Assembly (NCBI RefSeq): GCF_009193155.1
Contig: NZ_VUKD01000004.1
Coordinates: 186,001-250,000, forward strand
Direction: 5' to 3'
Length of the DNA stretch: 64,000 bases
Origin: Georgenia subflava
Lineage (GTDB): Bacteria > Actinomycetota > Actinomycetes > Actinomycetales > Actinomycetaceae
A program made the translations under genes and the position numbers. The notes under the pieces were generated by a model. The model did not search any database. It was not told where the DNA came from and saw only the letters and a list, made by a program, of their open reading frames with translations. Positions 17,573-26,555 of this stretch are shown piece by piece. Each line of letters starts with the position of its first letter. Within the stretch, counting starts at the first letter, position 1.

Positions 17573-18136
17573 ATGTCCGTGCTGGTCGCCTACGGGCACT
17601 CGTGGGTGGCCGGCACCGGAACCTCCGACCGCTCGCTGGGCCTGGTGGAGGTGGCCGCCCGGAGCCTGGGTCTCACGACCGACAACCGGGGCGTGAGCGG
17701 GACCCTCAGCACCGAGACCGCCCGGCTCGCGGCCGAGGGGGTTCCCCACGGGGACCTGTACCTCGTGATGACCGGCCTGAACGACGCCCGTCTGCACGGC
17801 GCCGATGCGACCGCCCTGGACGCCTACGCGGGTGCCCTGGACACCATCTTCGACGCCGTCACCCGGGCGAACCCCGTCGCGCCGGTTGTCGCCGTCGCCC
17901 AGCCGTACCTGCTCGACTACACCGGGCACGCGCCGCACGACCGCGGGTCCGACGAGATCCTCGACGCCTACAACCAGACGCTGCGCACCGTCGCCGGACG
18001 CTTCGGGGTGCGCGTCGCCGTCGCGGCCGGGTGGGACGCGGCCAGCATGCTGGCGGCCGACGCCGTGCACCCCGACGACGCCGGGCACGCCTGCCTCGCC
18101 GAGGCGGTGGTCGGCGTCCTCGACGGCGCCCGCTGA
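17573..18136 (+). CDS. SGNH/GDSL-family esterase
   Basis: A 187-aa alpha/beta/alpha hydrolase of the SGNH superfamily. Block I reads VAYGHSWVAGTGTSD, where the nucleophile Ser sits in GHSW instead of GDSL. NRGVSGTLS carries the oxyanion Gly, MTGLNDARLHG the Asn, and DAVHPDDAGHACLAEAV the catalytic Asp and His. ATG 17573 follows GAGGAG. No signal peptide, so it acts inside the cell. It is the only rightward gene embedded in the left arm of the glycoside locus and converges on the second GH63-like gene with 5 bp between stops; deacylation of an imported acylated glycoside would fit but is inference. Confidence 0.85.
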   Translation: MSVLVAYGHSWVAGTGTSDRSLGLVEVAARSLGLTTDNRGVSGTLSTETARLAAEGVPHGDLYLVMTGLNDARLHGADATALDAYAGALDTIFDAVTRANPVAPVVAVAQPYLLDYTGHAPHDRGSDEILDAYNQTLRTVAGRFGVRVAVAAGWDAASMLAADAVHPDDAGHACLAEAVVGVLDGAR

Positions 18137-18141
18137 GCCGC

Positions 18142-19365
18142 TCATGCCCGTGCGTCCGGCGTCATGGCCAGGGCCAGCCCGGCCCACGTCTGCGGCACGG
18201 CGCCCAGCCCGCTGCCGTCCTCGGGGTTCCAGTACTCGGCGAACCCGCTGCGCACCGTCGCCGCCACGGTGCGCCGCCGCAGCCCGTCCGCGGCGGCGTC
18301 GCGCCCCCAGCGCCGCTGCGCCACCCAGAAGAGGTAGCTCAGCGGTGGCCACGCCGGCCCGCGCCAGTACGTGGCGGGGTCGTAGGCCGGGTGCCGGCGA
18401 GCCACGTTTGCCGGTCCGAACGCCGCCCCGAACCGGTCGGGGTCGTCGAGCTGGTCGAGAGCCGCCCGGGCCTTCTCGGCGTCGGCCGTGACGAGTGCCG
18501 GCATGGCGGCGTCGCTGGTCGGGATGCGGGCCGAGGGGCCGCCGCCCACGACCGGCAGGTCGGCCCACAGCTGTTCCTCGGGGTCCCACAGGTGCCGGTC
18601 GATCGCCTCCGCAAGCACCGCGGCACGCTCGGCCAGCTCGGCGTCGTCGAGCAGCGCCGCGAGCTCGGCGGTGTTGAAGGCCACGTACGCGTTGAACGCC
18701 GCCGGGCAGGACACGAACGCCGTCGACCACCGGGCGGCACCGTCCGGCCCGAAGCTGACGTCGTGCATGCGGTCCTTGTTCCAGGCGGTGCGCGCCGCCC
18801 GGTCGTAGTCCGCCGGGGTGCGGCCCGGGGCGCCCCAGTCGTCCCACCGGGGGGAGTGGTCGTTGCCGCCCTCCCACGGGTGCACGACGTAGACCAGGCC
18901 CTGGTCGGTCCGCCGCTGGTCCCACAGCCAGTCCAGGCCCTTGCGCGCGCGGCCCAGCAGCTCCTCGTCCGGCTCCGTGCCCGCCGCGGCGAGCACCCGG
19001 GCGGCGTGGGCGAACATCGGCGGCTGCGTCAGGGACGAGGTGTCCGCCAGCGGCCCGAGCCAGGTGTCCGGGCCCTGCCCGCCGTAGCGCATGTGCGGGA
19101 CGAGGCCCGAGGCGAGCTGGCCGGCGAGCGTCGCCCGGAGCTCGAGCACCGCCCGGTCGTCGCCCAGCGCGGACCAGATGATCGCGTGGAAGCACGAGTC
19201 CCACAGCCACAGGTGCGGGTACACGTCCGGGTTCGGGACGCAGTAGCCGCGCTCCGCGTCCCAGTGGGCCTCCATCAGGGCACGGACGTCCGCGCGCAGC
19301 TCGTCCCGACCTGCCGGGGTCCCTTCGCCGCGCGGGCCCGACGGCGCCGGTTCGTCCGCGCTCAT
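18142..19365 (-). CDS. GH63-like (alpha/alpha)6 glycoside hydrolase, second copy
   Basis: A 407-aa relative of the first GH63-like enzyme. It shows CVPNPDVYPHLWLWDSCFHAIIWSALGDDRAVLEL, GLVPHMRYGG, VVHPWEGGNDHSPRWDDW, KDRMHDVSFGPDGAARWSTAFVSCPAAFNAY, ATYWRGPAWPPLSYLFWVAQRRW and GFAEYWNPEDGSGLGAVPQTWAGLAL. The WDSCF/HPWE/YWRGPAW series is the same barrel framework, with GH63 acid/base candidates in the HPWEGGNDHSP block. The start overlaps the MDR dehydrogenase stop (ATGA), so it is the last gene of the ABC transporter operon. It probably cleaves the imported glycoside in the cytoplasm. Confidence 0.87.
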   Translation of the reverse strand: MSADEPAPSGPRGEGTPAGRDELRADVRALMEAHWDAERGYCVPNPDVYPHLWLWDSCFHAIIWSALGDDRAVLELRATLAGQLASGLVPHMRYGGQGPDTWLGPLADTSSLTQPPMFAHAARVLAAAGTEPDEELLGRARKGLDWLWDQRRTDQGLVYVVHPWEGGNDHSPRWDDWGAPGRTPADYDRAARTAWNKDRMHDVSFGPDGAARWSTAFVSCPAAFNAYVAFNTAELAALLDDAELAERAAVLAEAIDRHLWDPEEQLWADLPVVGGGPSARIPTSDAAMPALVTADAEKARAALDQLDDPDRFGAAFGPANVARRHPAYDPATYWRGPAWPPLSYLFWVAQRRWGRDAAADGLRRRTVAATVRSGFAEYWNPEDGSGLGAVPQTWAGLALAMTPDARA

Positions 19366-20414
19366 GCCGGTGCCCCGGGGAAGCGCAGGACCACCTGCAG
19401 CGTCCTGGCGCTCTGCTCGTCGAGGGTCCGGAAGGCGGTCGCGACGTCCGTGCACTCGACCACGTCGGTGATCAGGGGCGCGACGTCGACGGCGCCCGTG
19501 GCCACCTGGTCCATGAACACGGACACGAGCCGGGCGTGGTTCCACCGCGGGCCCAGCGGCAGCGGCGTGCCGCCGATCTGGCTGGCGACGATGTGGACCC
19601 GGTTGTGGTGGAACTCCTCGCCCAGGCGCAGCGCGGTCGCCTCGCCCTGGTAGAACCCGGCGGCCTGGACGCGGCCGTCCGGCACGACGCACCTGATCGC
19701 CTCCTGGAGCGCGGCGTAGCTGCCGGAGAGCTCGATCGCCGAGTCCGCCCCGACGTCGCCCGTGAGCTGCCTGACGGCGGCACCGGCACCACCAGCGACG
19801 TCGGGATCCACGGTCGCCCGCGCGCCGAGCTCTTCCGCGAGCCGGCGCCGGCCGGCGATGCCCTCGACGGCGATCACCCGGGCGCCGCTGAGCCGGGCGA
19901 GCTGGGTGGCGAGCAGCCCGATGACGCCCTGCCCGAAGATCGCGACCCACTCACCCAGCCTCGTCTCGGTGCCGAGGACGGCGTTGAGGGCGATCGCGCC
20001 CACCCGGGCGAAGACGCCGTGGATGGCCTCGGCACCCGTCGGGACGCGCTGGGCGCGGAGCGGCCCGGCGGCGACGACCGCCTCGGAGCGGTGGCCCCAG
20101 ATCCCGAACACCGCGGTCCCGGGCGGCAGGTCCGCGACGTCGTCGGCGCACTCGACGACCTCGCCGACCTCGGAGTACCCCCAGCCGGACACCGGATAGC
20201 CGAACGTGGGGGCTCCCTCGGTGAAGATCCGGCGGGCCGGGTCCCACGTCTTGCTCAGGTACGGGTTCGAGCCGCGGTAGGCGGTGAGCTCGGTGCCCGC
20301 CGAGACCCCGGAGTACCAGGTGCGCACCCGCACGGTTCCCGGCGCGAGCGGCTCGCTCGCGACGTCGACGAGCTCGACCTCGCCCGGCGCGGTGAACTGC
20401 ACGGTCTGGGGCAT
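19362..20414 (-). CDS. MDR-superfamily (zinc-alcohol-dehydrogenase-like) oxidoreductase
   Basis: A 350-aa medium-chain dehydrogenase. The N-terminal GroES-like domain contains VRTWYSGVSAGTELTAYRGSNPYLSKTWDP and GYPVSGWGYSEVGEVVE; the Rossmann domain reads GEWVAIFGQGVIGLLATQLARLSGARVIAVEG. The SGVSAGTEL segment lacks the CxxH zinc Cys of ordinary alcohol dehydrogenases, a feature of the sugar- and bacteriochlorophyllide-type branch. A hydride transfer on the sugar or its aglycone is likely. It sits between the permease (9 bp gap) and the GH63-like gene (ATGA overlap), which ties it to catabolism of the imported glycoside. Confidence 0.87.
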   Translation of the reverse strand: MPQTVQFTAPGEVELVDVASEPLAPGTVRVRTWYSGVSAGTELTAYRGSNPYLSKTWDPARRIFTEGAPTFGYPVSGWGYSEVGEVVECADDVADLPPGTAVFGIWGHRSEAVVAAGPLRAQRVPTGAEAIHGVFARVGAIALNAVLGTETRLGEWVAIFGQGVIGLLATQLARLSGARVIAVEGIAGRRRLAEELGARATVDPDVAGGAGAAVRQLTGDVGADSAIELSGSYAALQEAIRCVVPDGRVQAAGFYQGEATALRLGEEFHHNRVHIVASQIGGTPLPLGPRWNHARLVSVFMDQVATGAVDVAPLITDVVECTDVATAFRTLDEQSARTLQVVLRFPGAPA

Positions 20415-20423
20415 CGAGGCACC

Positions 20424-21353
20424 TCAGCCCTTCTCGGCGCCGGCGGTCAGCCCCTCGGTGAGGAGTCGCTGGGTGGCGAAGAAGACGATGATGATCGGCA
20501 GGGTGAGGATCACCGAGCCGGCCATCAGCACGGTCGTGGGGATCTCGATGCTGCCGGCGAGCTGGGACAGGCCCAGCGACACCGTCCAGTTCTCGCGCCG
20601 CTCGATGAGGAACAGCAGCGCGAACAGGAACTCGTTCCAGGCGATCATGAAGATGTACAGCCCGTTGGAGACGATGGCCGGCATCGCCAGGGGCAGGCTG
20701 ATGCGACGCATCACGCCCAGGCGCGTGCAGCCGTCGATGGAGGCGGCCTCCTCCAGGCTGACGGGGATGGTGTCGAAGTAGTTCCGGAGCATGTAGATCG
20801 TCACCGGCACCACCTGGGCGACGTACACGAAGAGCAGGCCGAGCAGCTCGCCGCGCAGCCCGATGCGGGTGAAGAAGACGAAGAGCGGGATGGCCAGCAG
20901 GATGCTCGGGAACAGGTAGACGGCCAGGAACAGACCGCCGATCTGCCGCCGGCCGAAGAAGGCCAGCCGGCTCACCGCGTAGGAGCCGGGCAGCGCGACC
21001 AGCAGGGTGACGAACACGGTGCCGAGGGCCACCAGGGCGCTGTTGCGCATGAAGACGAGGAAGCCCTGGCCGCCCTCGGAGGTCGAGCGCAGCACCGCCG
21101 CGTAGCTTTCGAAGGTGATCTCGTCCAGCCCCACCCAGAGGGCGCCGGGGTCGCGCAGCACGGAGTCGAGCTCGCGGAAGGACAGGATCACCATGTAGTA
21201 GAAGGGGAAGATGCAGGCGAGGGCGACGACGGCGATCACCACCCAGCGCAGCACCCCGAAGACCCGGGTCTCGATGCGGTCCCGGGAGAACCGGGGCGGG
21301 GCCTCGGTGTCCGGTCCGCCGGACCGGCGCCGCGCGGCGACGTCGGTGCTCAT
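20424..21353 (-). CDS. carbohydrate ABC transporter permease, MalG-type
   Basis: A 309-aa inner-membrane permease. A 30-residue Arg/Pro-rich N-terminus is followed by helix 1 (LRWVVIAVVALACIFPFYYMVILSF), four middle helices and a last helix (VLMAGSVILTLPIIIVFFATQRLL). The EAA loop reads SLEEAASIDGCTRLGVMRRISLPLAMPAI, the coupling segment to the ATPase. The C-terminus QRLLTEGLTAGAEKG is typical of MalG. The start overlaps the MalF-type gene (ATGA). No ABC ATPase is encoded in the locus. Confidence 0.93.
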   Translation of the reverse strand: MSTDVAARRRSGGPDTEAPPRFSRDRIETRVFGVLRWVVIAVVALACIFPFYYMVILSFRELDSVLRDPGALWVGLDEITFESYAAVLRSTSEGGQGFLVFMRNSALVALGTVFVTLLVALPGSYAVSRLAFFGRRQIGGLFLAVYLFPSILLAIPLFVFFTRIGLRGELLGLLFVYVAQVVPVTIYMLRNYFDTIPVSLEEAASIDGCTRLGVMRRISLPLAMPAIVSNGLYIFMIAWNEFLFALLFLIERRENWTVSLGLSQLAGSIEIPTTVLMAGSVILTLPIIIVFFATQRLLTEGLTAGAEKG

Positions 21354-22363
21354 CTCGCCTCCTTGTCCTGGCGGGTGACCAGCTTCAGGTAGATGCTCAC
21401 GAGCACCGCGAGGATCGCCGCCAGGACCAGCGCCTGGGCGGCCGCGGCGCCGATGTCGCCGCGGGCGGTGAGGAAGTTGAACACCCGCACGGCGACGACC
21501 TCGGTCCCGGCGCCGCCGCCGGTCAGGAGGTAGATGTCGTCGAAGCTGTTGAACGTCCAGATGAACCGCAGCACCGTGAGCGTGGCGATGATGGGCAGCA
21601 GCTGGGGGAAGACGATGTACCGGAAGCGCTGGCTCACCGTCGCGCCGTCGACCTTGGCGGCCTCCTCGAGGCTGGCGTCGCTGGCCTGCAGCCGCGCGGT
21701 GATGAACAGGAAGGCGAAGGGGAACGAGCGCCAGCCCTCGAAGACGATGACGGTGAGCAGGGCGATGGGGACGCTCAGGTCCCAGCCGAAGATCGAGATC
21801 GCCTCCGCCCGCTGGGTCAGGAAGGCGATCGGCTCGTCCCACCCGAAGATGCGGGTGCCCCAGTGGTTGACGACGCCGAACTGGGGGTTGAGCATCGTCG
21901 ACCACGCGAACGTGGCGGCGACGATCGGCGCCACGTAGGGGAGCAGGACGGCCGCCCGCACGATGCTCCGGCCGGGGAACGGCCGGCGCAGCGCCAGGGC
22001 GGCGACCAGGCCGCCGCCGATGGCGAGCGCGGTCCCGGCGACGGAGTACACGACGGTGGTGATCAGCGCCTGGAGGAAGCCGGGCGAGAGGAGCACGTCC
22101 GTGATGTTGGAGAGCGTGTACTCGCCGAAGACCCCTGCAGTGCTCAGGTTGATCAGCCGGATGTCCTGGAACGCCAGCATGATCGTCCACAGGATCGGCA
22201 GGATCACCATCACCAGGACGATGACCAGGGTGGGGGAGATCAGCGCGAGCCCTGCCCGACCCTCCGCACGCTCGGCACGCGAGCGCCGGACCCGCCCGGC
22301 CCGGCGCCCGCCGGCGGCGGCGGATCCGGGCGTGCCCTGACCCACCCCGCTGGAGGTGCTCAT
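21350..22363 (-). CDS. carbohydrate ABC transporter permease, MalF-type
   Basis: A 337-aa permease with a long basic N-terminal tail (RRAGRVRRSRAERAEGR), helix 1 at about 45-65 (LALISPTLVIVLVMVILPILWTIML), and five further helices. The EAA loop reads ASLEEAAKVDGATVSQRFRYIVFPQLLPII. The partner permease overlaps its 3' end and the binding-protein gene overlaps its 5' end, both by ATGA, so the three are translated together. Together they import a soluble oligosaccharide or glycoside captured by the lipoprotein. Confidence 0.93.
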   Translation of the reverse strand: MSTSSGVGQGTPGSAAAGGRRAGRVRRSRAERAEGRAGLALISPTLVIVLVMVILPILWTIMLAFQDIRLINLSTAGVFGEYTLSNITDVLLSPGFLQALITTVVYSVAGTALAIGGGLVAALALRRPFPGRSIVRAAVLLPYVAPIVAATFAWSTMLNPQFGVVNHWGTRIFGWDEPIAFLTQRAEAISIFGWDLSVPIALLTVIVFEGWRSFPFAFLFITARLQASDASLEEAAKVDGATVSQRFRYIVFPQLLPIIATLTVLRFIWTFNSFDDIYLLTGGGAGTEVVAVRVFNFLTARGDIGAAAAQALVLAAILAVLVSIYLKLVTRQDKEAR

Positions 22364-23781
22364 CCCAGTGAGTCCTGGATCGACTGCAGCGCGGCGGCGG
22401 CCTCCTCGGCGGCCTGCTGGGGGTCCGCCCCGCCGGTGGTGACGTCGCTGACGGCCAGCGCGACCGGGAGCTCACCGAGCGAGGCGCCGACGAGGTCGCC
22501 CTGCCCCTGGGTGATGCCCCACCGGTTCATGTCCTCGGGACCGGCCTGCAGCCGGCTGATGACGTCCTCGCCGTAGAAGTCCGTCAGCGGCGCCTCGGTG
22601 TCCACGCCCACCGGCAGGGTCGCCCAGGTGTCCGCGAACTCCGTCGGGTTCTCCTCGGTCCCCAGCCGGACCGGGACCTTGCCCTCGGGGGCGATGGCCG
22701 TCCAGTCGACGTAGCCGTCGCTGAGCATGTACTTCACGAACTCGACCGCGGCGTCGGTCTGCGCGGTGGCCGGGATCACCCAGTTGGTGATCTCCCCGAA
22801 CTGGGCCGGCTCGTCGCCGTCGGGACCGAGGATGGCCGGCACGATGCCGGTGTTCTCGGCCAGGAACGCGGGGTTGTCGGCGCACTCCGGGCAGCTCGGC
22901 ATCGCGTCGTTGCGCAGCCCGGCCATCTCGTCGAGGACGAAGGTCGACCAGATGAACATCGCGGCCTGGCCCGCGAAGTAGGTGGCGCGGACGGTGTCGA
23001 CGTCCTGCCCGCCGGGCACCGAGTAGTTGCTGATGAGGTCCCCGTAGAACTCGAACGCCCCGACGCACGCGTTGCTGGCCATCGTGATCTCGCCGGAGTC
23101 GTCCACCATCTGGCAGCCGTTGCCGAGCGCGATGTGCTCGAAGGTCTGCTGCGTGAACGCGGCACCGGGCGTCGTCGCGCCGACGAAGCCGGCCACCTCG
23201 GGGCTGTCCAGTGCCTCCGCCGCGGCGAGGATGTCCTCGTAGGTCTCGGGCGCGTCCAGCCCGGCCGCCTCGAAGAGGTCGGTGCGGTAGAAGAGCAGCT
23301 GGGCCCAGGAGTCCGAGGGCACCGCGAGCTGCTGGTCGCCGTCGCGGGTGAGCTCCAGCGCGCGCGGGATCCAGGTGTCCTCGCCGAGGTCCTCGATGAC
23401 GGCGGCGTGGGCGTCGGGGTCGCTGAGCTCGTTGGCCGCCAGGGTGCGCGTCTGCGCCAGCGAGATCGAGCCGATCACGTCGGGCAGGTCGCCCGCCGCC
23501 GCGGAGGAGGTGAGCACCTGGTTGAACTGGTCCTCGGGCACCCCGACCAGGTCGACCTCGATGCCGGTGGCCTCGGTGAACGCGGCGTTGATCTCCTCCT
23601 GCGCCGCGACCCGGTCCGGCAGGGTGTCCGCCGTCCAGACGGTGATGGTGCCGCTCGCACCGCCCTCGCCGGCGGTCTCTCCCGTCCCGCCGCCCTCCTC
23701 GCCCCCGCCGCTGCACGCGGCGAGCAGAGCCGCACCGAGCGTGGTGGCGACGAGCGCCGTACCGAACTTCCTGCGGTTCAT
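22360..23781 (-). CDS. sugar-binding lipoprotein of ABC importer
   Basis: A 473-aa extracytoplasmic solute-binding protein (SBP_bac_1, MalE-like). The lipobox is LAAC in MNRRKFGTALVATTLGAALLAACSGGG, followed by a Gly/Glu spacer, so it is anchored to the outer face of the membrane. The body starts GTITVWTADTLPDRVAAQEEINAAFTEATGIEVDLVGVPED, the standard domain-1 fold. It includes two Cys pairs (ALGNGCQMVDDSGE...SNACVG and SCPECADNP) that may form disulfides. GTG 23784 is open, but AGGAG spacing favours ATG 23781. The first gene of the leftward operon. Confidence 0.93.
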   Translation of the reverse strand: MNRRKFGTALVATTLGAALLAACSGGGEEGGGTGETAGEGGASGTITVWTADTLPDRVAAQEEINAAFTEATGIEVDLVGVPEDQFNQVLTSSAAAGDLPDVIGSISLAQTRTLAANELSDPDAHAAVIEDLGEDTWIPRALELTRDGDQQLAVPSDSWAQLLFYRTDLFEAAGLDAPETYEDILAAAEALDSPEVAGFVGATTPGAAFTQQTFEHIALGNGCQMVDDSGEITMASNACVGAFEFYGDLISNYSVPGGQDVDTVRATYFAGQAAMFIWSTFVLDEMAGLRNDAMPSCPECADNPAFLAENTGIVPAILGPDGDEPAQFGEITNWVIPATAQTDAAVEFVKYMLSDGYVDWTAIAPEGKVPVRLGTEENPTEFADTWATLPVGVDTEAPLTDFYGEDVISRLQAGPEDMNRWGITQGQGDLVGASLGELPVALAVSDVTTGGADPQQAAEEAAAALQSIQDSLG

Positions 23782-24089
23782 CACGAGCTCCTTTGCGCTC
23801 TGTCGTGAGCACGCGGGTCGCGGCGTCCTGCGGGGATCCTTCGACCCGCTGGACCACTGGTCGTGGTCGGGTGACCGCCGTTGGTCGTGCCCGTTCCTGT
23901 ACTGCCAGACGCTAAACCCATTCCGTTCAGCGGTCTACCCTCTTAGGCTAATCTGTTATACAAAAGTTGTGGGCGGTGACGACGTCGCACCCCTCACCGG
24001 TCGACGAGACCTTGCGACGGGCCGGGGCGACGCCGACCCCCGGCCGATCCGGTAGCTCGGGTCGCGGCGACAGGACTCGAGGGAGAGAC
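23782..24089. promoter_or_regulatory. 308-bp divergent promoter region of glycoside locus
   Basis: Separates the binding-protein operon and the ROK operon. The middle (about 23905..23972) is markedly less GC-rich than its surroundings, as expected for promoters. ACAA-AAG-TTGT (23960..23970) is an inverted repeat close to the ROK side and a candidate ROK operator. The remainder shows no gene. Confidence 0.55.
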
Positions 24090-25397
24090 ATGTCCGACGG
24101 CACGGCGGAGACGCCACGGCGCGCGGGCCGCGCGACTGCCGTCCCGCATGGCGCAGCGGGCGCCTCGCGTGAAGCGGCGGCCGTCCCGCGCGGCGCGGCG
24201 GCCGGCCCCGCTGGTGCAGCGGCCGGGACGGACGGTGCGGCGCTGCTCGCACCCGGCCCGGGCGACCTGCTCGAGCTCGTGCGGCGCGAGGGCGCCCGCA
24301 CCCGCGCCGAGATCCAGGCCCTGACCGGGCTGTCGCGGGTGACGGTGGCGCAACGCCTGACGCCGCTGCTCCAGGAGGGCCTGCTCCGGGAGACCGGCCC
24401 GCACGAGAGCACCGGCGGACGTCGTCCCCGGGGCCTGGAGTTCAACTCCGACCACGGCGTGGTCGTCGTCGCGGCCCTGGAGACGACCCGGACCCGTGCC
24501 GCCGTCACCGACCTCGCCGGCACCGTCCTGACGCATGCCGACCTGCCGGTCAGCGTCCAGGCCGGCCCGCAGGCCACCCTCGACGCCATCGTGGGAGCCT
24601 CCCGCGAGCTGCTCGAGAGCGACGCCGTCGGCGGGCGGGCCGTGCGCGGCGTCGGCGTCGCCCTACCCGGCCCGGTGGACCCGGCGACCTGGCGCCCGAG
24701 CGAGCCCCCGATCATGCCGGGCTGGGACGCCTACCCGGTCGGGGACCACCTCTCGGAGGCGCTGGGGGTGCCCGCCGCCGTAGAGAACGACGCCAACGCG
24801 ATGGCGGTCGGCGAGCAGGCCGTGCGCCACCCACGGAGCCCGGCCCTGGTCCTGGTGAAGGTCTCCACGGGCATCGGCGCGGGCATCGTCGTCGACGGCC
24901 GCCTGTTCCGCGGCATCGACGGCGGCGCCGGCGACATCGGGCACGTGCGCCTCGTCGACCAGCCCGACGCGCTGTGCCGGTGCGGCTCGCACGGCTGCCT
25001 CGCGGCGTCGGCCAGCGGGTGGGCCGTGGCCAAGGACCTCACCGCGCTCGGGGTGCCGGCCGTCTCCGGCCGGGACGTGCGGGCCCTGCTCGCCGAGGGC
25101 AACCCCGCCGCGGCCCGGCTGACCCGCGAGGCCGGCCGGCTCATCGGCCAGGTGGTCGCCGCGGTGGTCAGCCTCGTCAACCCCGGCGTCCTGGTCCTCG
25201 GCGGTGACCTGGCCTCGACGCCGCTGCTCAGCGGGGTGCGCGAGACCCTCTACCGGCGCACCCTGCCGCGGGCCACCCGGCACCTGGAGGTCACGCTCGG
25301 GGCGCTGGGGCAGGACGCCGCGGTCATCGGCATGACGCGCACCGTGGTGGACCTCGTCTTCGGGGCCACCGCCGTCAACGAGCGGATCGGCCGGTGA
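24090..25397 (+). CDS. ROK-family transcriptional regulator
   Basis: A 435-aa NagC/Mlc-type regulator. After an Ala/Arg-rich N-terminal tail, the winged helix reads GDLLELVRREGARTRAEIQALTGLSRVTVAQRLTPLLQEGLL. The ROK domain follows with GVALPGPVDP, AVENDANAMAVGEQA, LVLVKVSTGIGAGIVVDGRLFRGIDGGAGDIGHVRL and the zinc motif CRCGSHGCLAASAS; three Cys are kept but the usual Glu after the last Cys is Ala. The N-terminal kinase phosphate motif is degenerate, so it is a regulator, not a sugar kinase. Predicted to repress the divergent importer operon until a sugar ligand binds. ATG 24090 follows GGGAGAG. Confidence 0.92.
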   Translation: MSDGTAETPRRAGRATAVPHGAAGASREAAAVPRGAAAGPAGAAAGTDGAALLAPGPGDLLELVRREGARTRAEIQALTGLSRVTVAQRLTPLLQEGLLRETGPHESTGGRRPRGLEFNSDHGVVVVAALETTRTRAAVTDLAGTVLTHADLPVSVQAGPQATLDAIVGASRELLESDAVGGRAVRGVGVALPGPVDPATWRPSEPPIMPGWDAYPVGDHLSEALGVPAAVENDANAMAVGEQAVRHPRSPALVLVKVSTGIGAGIVVDGRLFRGIDGGAGDIGHVRLVDQPDALCRCGSHGCLAASASGWAVAKDLTALGVPAVSGRDVRALLAEGNPAAARLTREAGRLIGQVVAAVVSLVNPGVLVLGGDLASTPLLSGVRETLYRRTLPRATRHLEVTLGALGQDAAVIGMTRTVVDLVFGATAVNERIGR

Positions 25398-26545
25398 GCT
25401 CCGGGACGGCGCCGGGCTCCGGGACGGCGCCGGGCTCCGGGGTGGCGCGGGGCTCCGGGACGGCACCGGGCCCCGGGGTGGCGTGGGGCTCCGGGACGGT
25501 GCCGAGCTACGGTCCGAGGTTCCCCGACGGGCCGCTTCCCCGCGTCGCGATCCTCGGCTGCGGGCAGATCGCACAGACCGCCCACCTGCCCGCGTACGCC
25601 GCGCACGACGTGGACGTGGTGGGCGTCTGGAGCCGGCGACGCGAGACCACCGAGACCGTGCCGGAGCGGTTCCCCGGCGTGCGGAAGGTCCACGCCTCCG
25701 TCGAGGAGCTGCTCGCCGACCCCGAGGTGGACATCGTCGACATCGCCACCCCCGCCGAGGGGCGGCTGGAGCACGTGGCGGCGGCGCTGGCCGCGGGCAA
25801 GCACGTGCTGGCCCAGAAGCCGCTGACGCTCGACGTCGAGGGCCTGCGGCCGCTGCTCGCGCAGGCGCGGCGGCGCGGGCTGCGGGTGGCGGTCAACCAG
25901 AACGGGCGGTGGGCGCCGCAGTGGCGGCTCGCCACCCGGCTGATCGAGGACGGCGCGATCGGCGACGTGGTGGGCGTGACCCACCTGCACGACAAGCCGC
26001 TGCCGCCGCTGGCCGGCACCCCCTTCGACGACGTGCCGCACATGCTCGTCACCGATTACCTGCTGCACTGGGTCGACATCACCCGGTGCTGGCTCCGCGG
26101 CAAGCAGGTCGCCACGGTGCGCGCCGACGACGCACGCGTGCCGGGGCAGCCGGCCGCGGCCCGCAATCCCTGGTCGGCTTCGGTCGAGGTGCGCTGCACC
26201 GACGGCGCGGGCGCCCTGCTGCGGATCGTCGGCGACGTCCGGACCAGGCACCCGTCCTGCCCCTTCTGGGTGCACGGGACCGACGGCACGCTGCGCGGCA
26301 GCATCCTCGGCCGCGACCACCTCGAGCTCGAGCGCGGGGAGACCACCACGCGCTACGCGCTGGAGGGCGCCTGGTTCGTCGACGGCTTCGCCGGTGTGAT
26401 GGGCGAGCTGATGTGCGCCGTCGTGGAGGACCGCGAGCCGTCGAACTCCGCCGCCGACAACGTCGCCTCCCTGGAGCTGACGCTTGCCGCGCGAGACTCC
26501 GCGCAACGGGGCGGCGCCGTCGTCCCGCTGCCGATCCAGCTGTGA
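25394..26545 (+). CDS. Gfo/Idh/MocA-family oxidoreductase with repetitive N-terminus
   Basis: An NAD(P)-dependent sugar oxidoreductase. Its Rossmann domain begins PRVAILGCGQIAQTAHLPAYAAHDVDVVGVWSRR; the motif AQKPL (EKP equivalent) and catalytic-domain landmarks VAVNQNGRWAPQWRLATRLIEDGAIGDVVGV and LLHWVDITRCWL follow. GTG 25394 overlaps the ROK stop (GTGA), and the first 36 codons are an 18-bp tandem repeat encoding SGTAPG-type units. GTG 25499 after the repeat is an alternative start giving a normal-length protein. It may interconvert a sugar and its keto form, enabling the oxidation-elimination chemistry that this superfamily supports with glycosidases. Confidence 0.87.
   Translation: MSSGTAPGSGTAPGSGVARGSGTAPGPGVAWGSGTVPSYGPRFPDGPLPRVAILGCGQIAQTAHLPAYAAHDVDVVGVWSRRRETTETVPERFPGVRKVHASVEELLADPEVDIVDIATPAEGRLEHVAAALAAGKHVLAQKPLTLDVEGLRPLLAQARRRGLRVAVNQNGRWAPQWRLATRLIEDGAIGDVVGVTHLHDKPLPPLAGTPFDDVPHMLVTDYLLHWVDITRCWLRGKQVATVRADDARVPGQPAAARNPWSASVEVRCTDGAGALLRIVGDVRTRHPSCPFWVHGTDGTLRGSILGRDHLELERGETTTRYALEGAWFVDGFAGVMGELMCAVVEDREPSNSAADNVASLELTLAARDSAQRGGAVVPLPIQL
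25398..25505 (+). repeat. 18-bp tandem repeat x6 at Gfo/Idh gene start
   Basis: Six exact-length 18-bp units (25398, 25416, 25434, 25452, 25470, 25488), alternating mainly between GCTCCGGGACGGCGCCGG and GCTCCGGGGTGGCGCGGG types. The total, 108 bp, preserves the reading frame and encodes 36 Gly/Ser/Ala/Pro-rich residues if translated. Confidence 0.93.
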
Positions 26546-26555
26546 CGGGAGCGAC

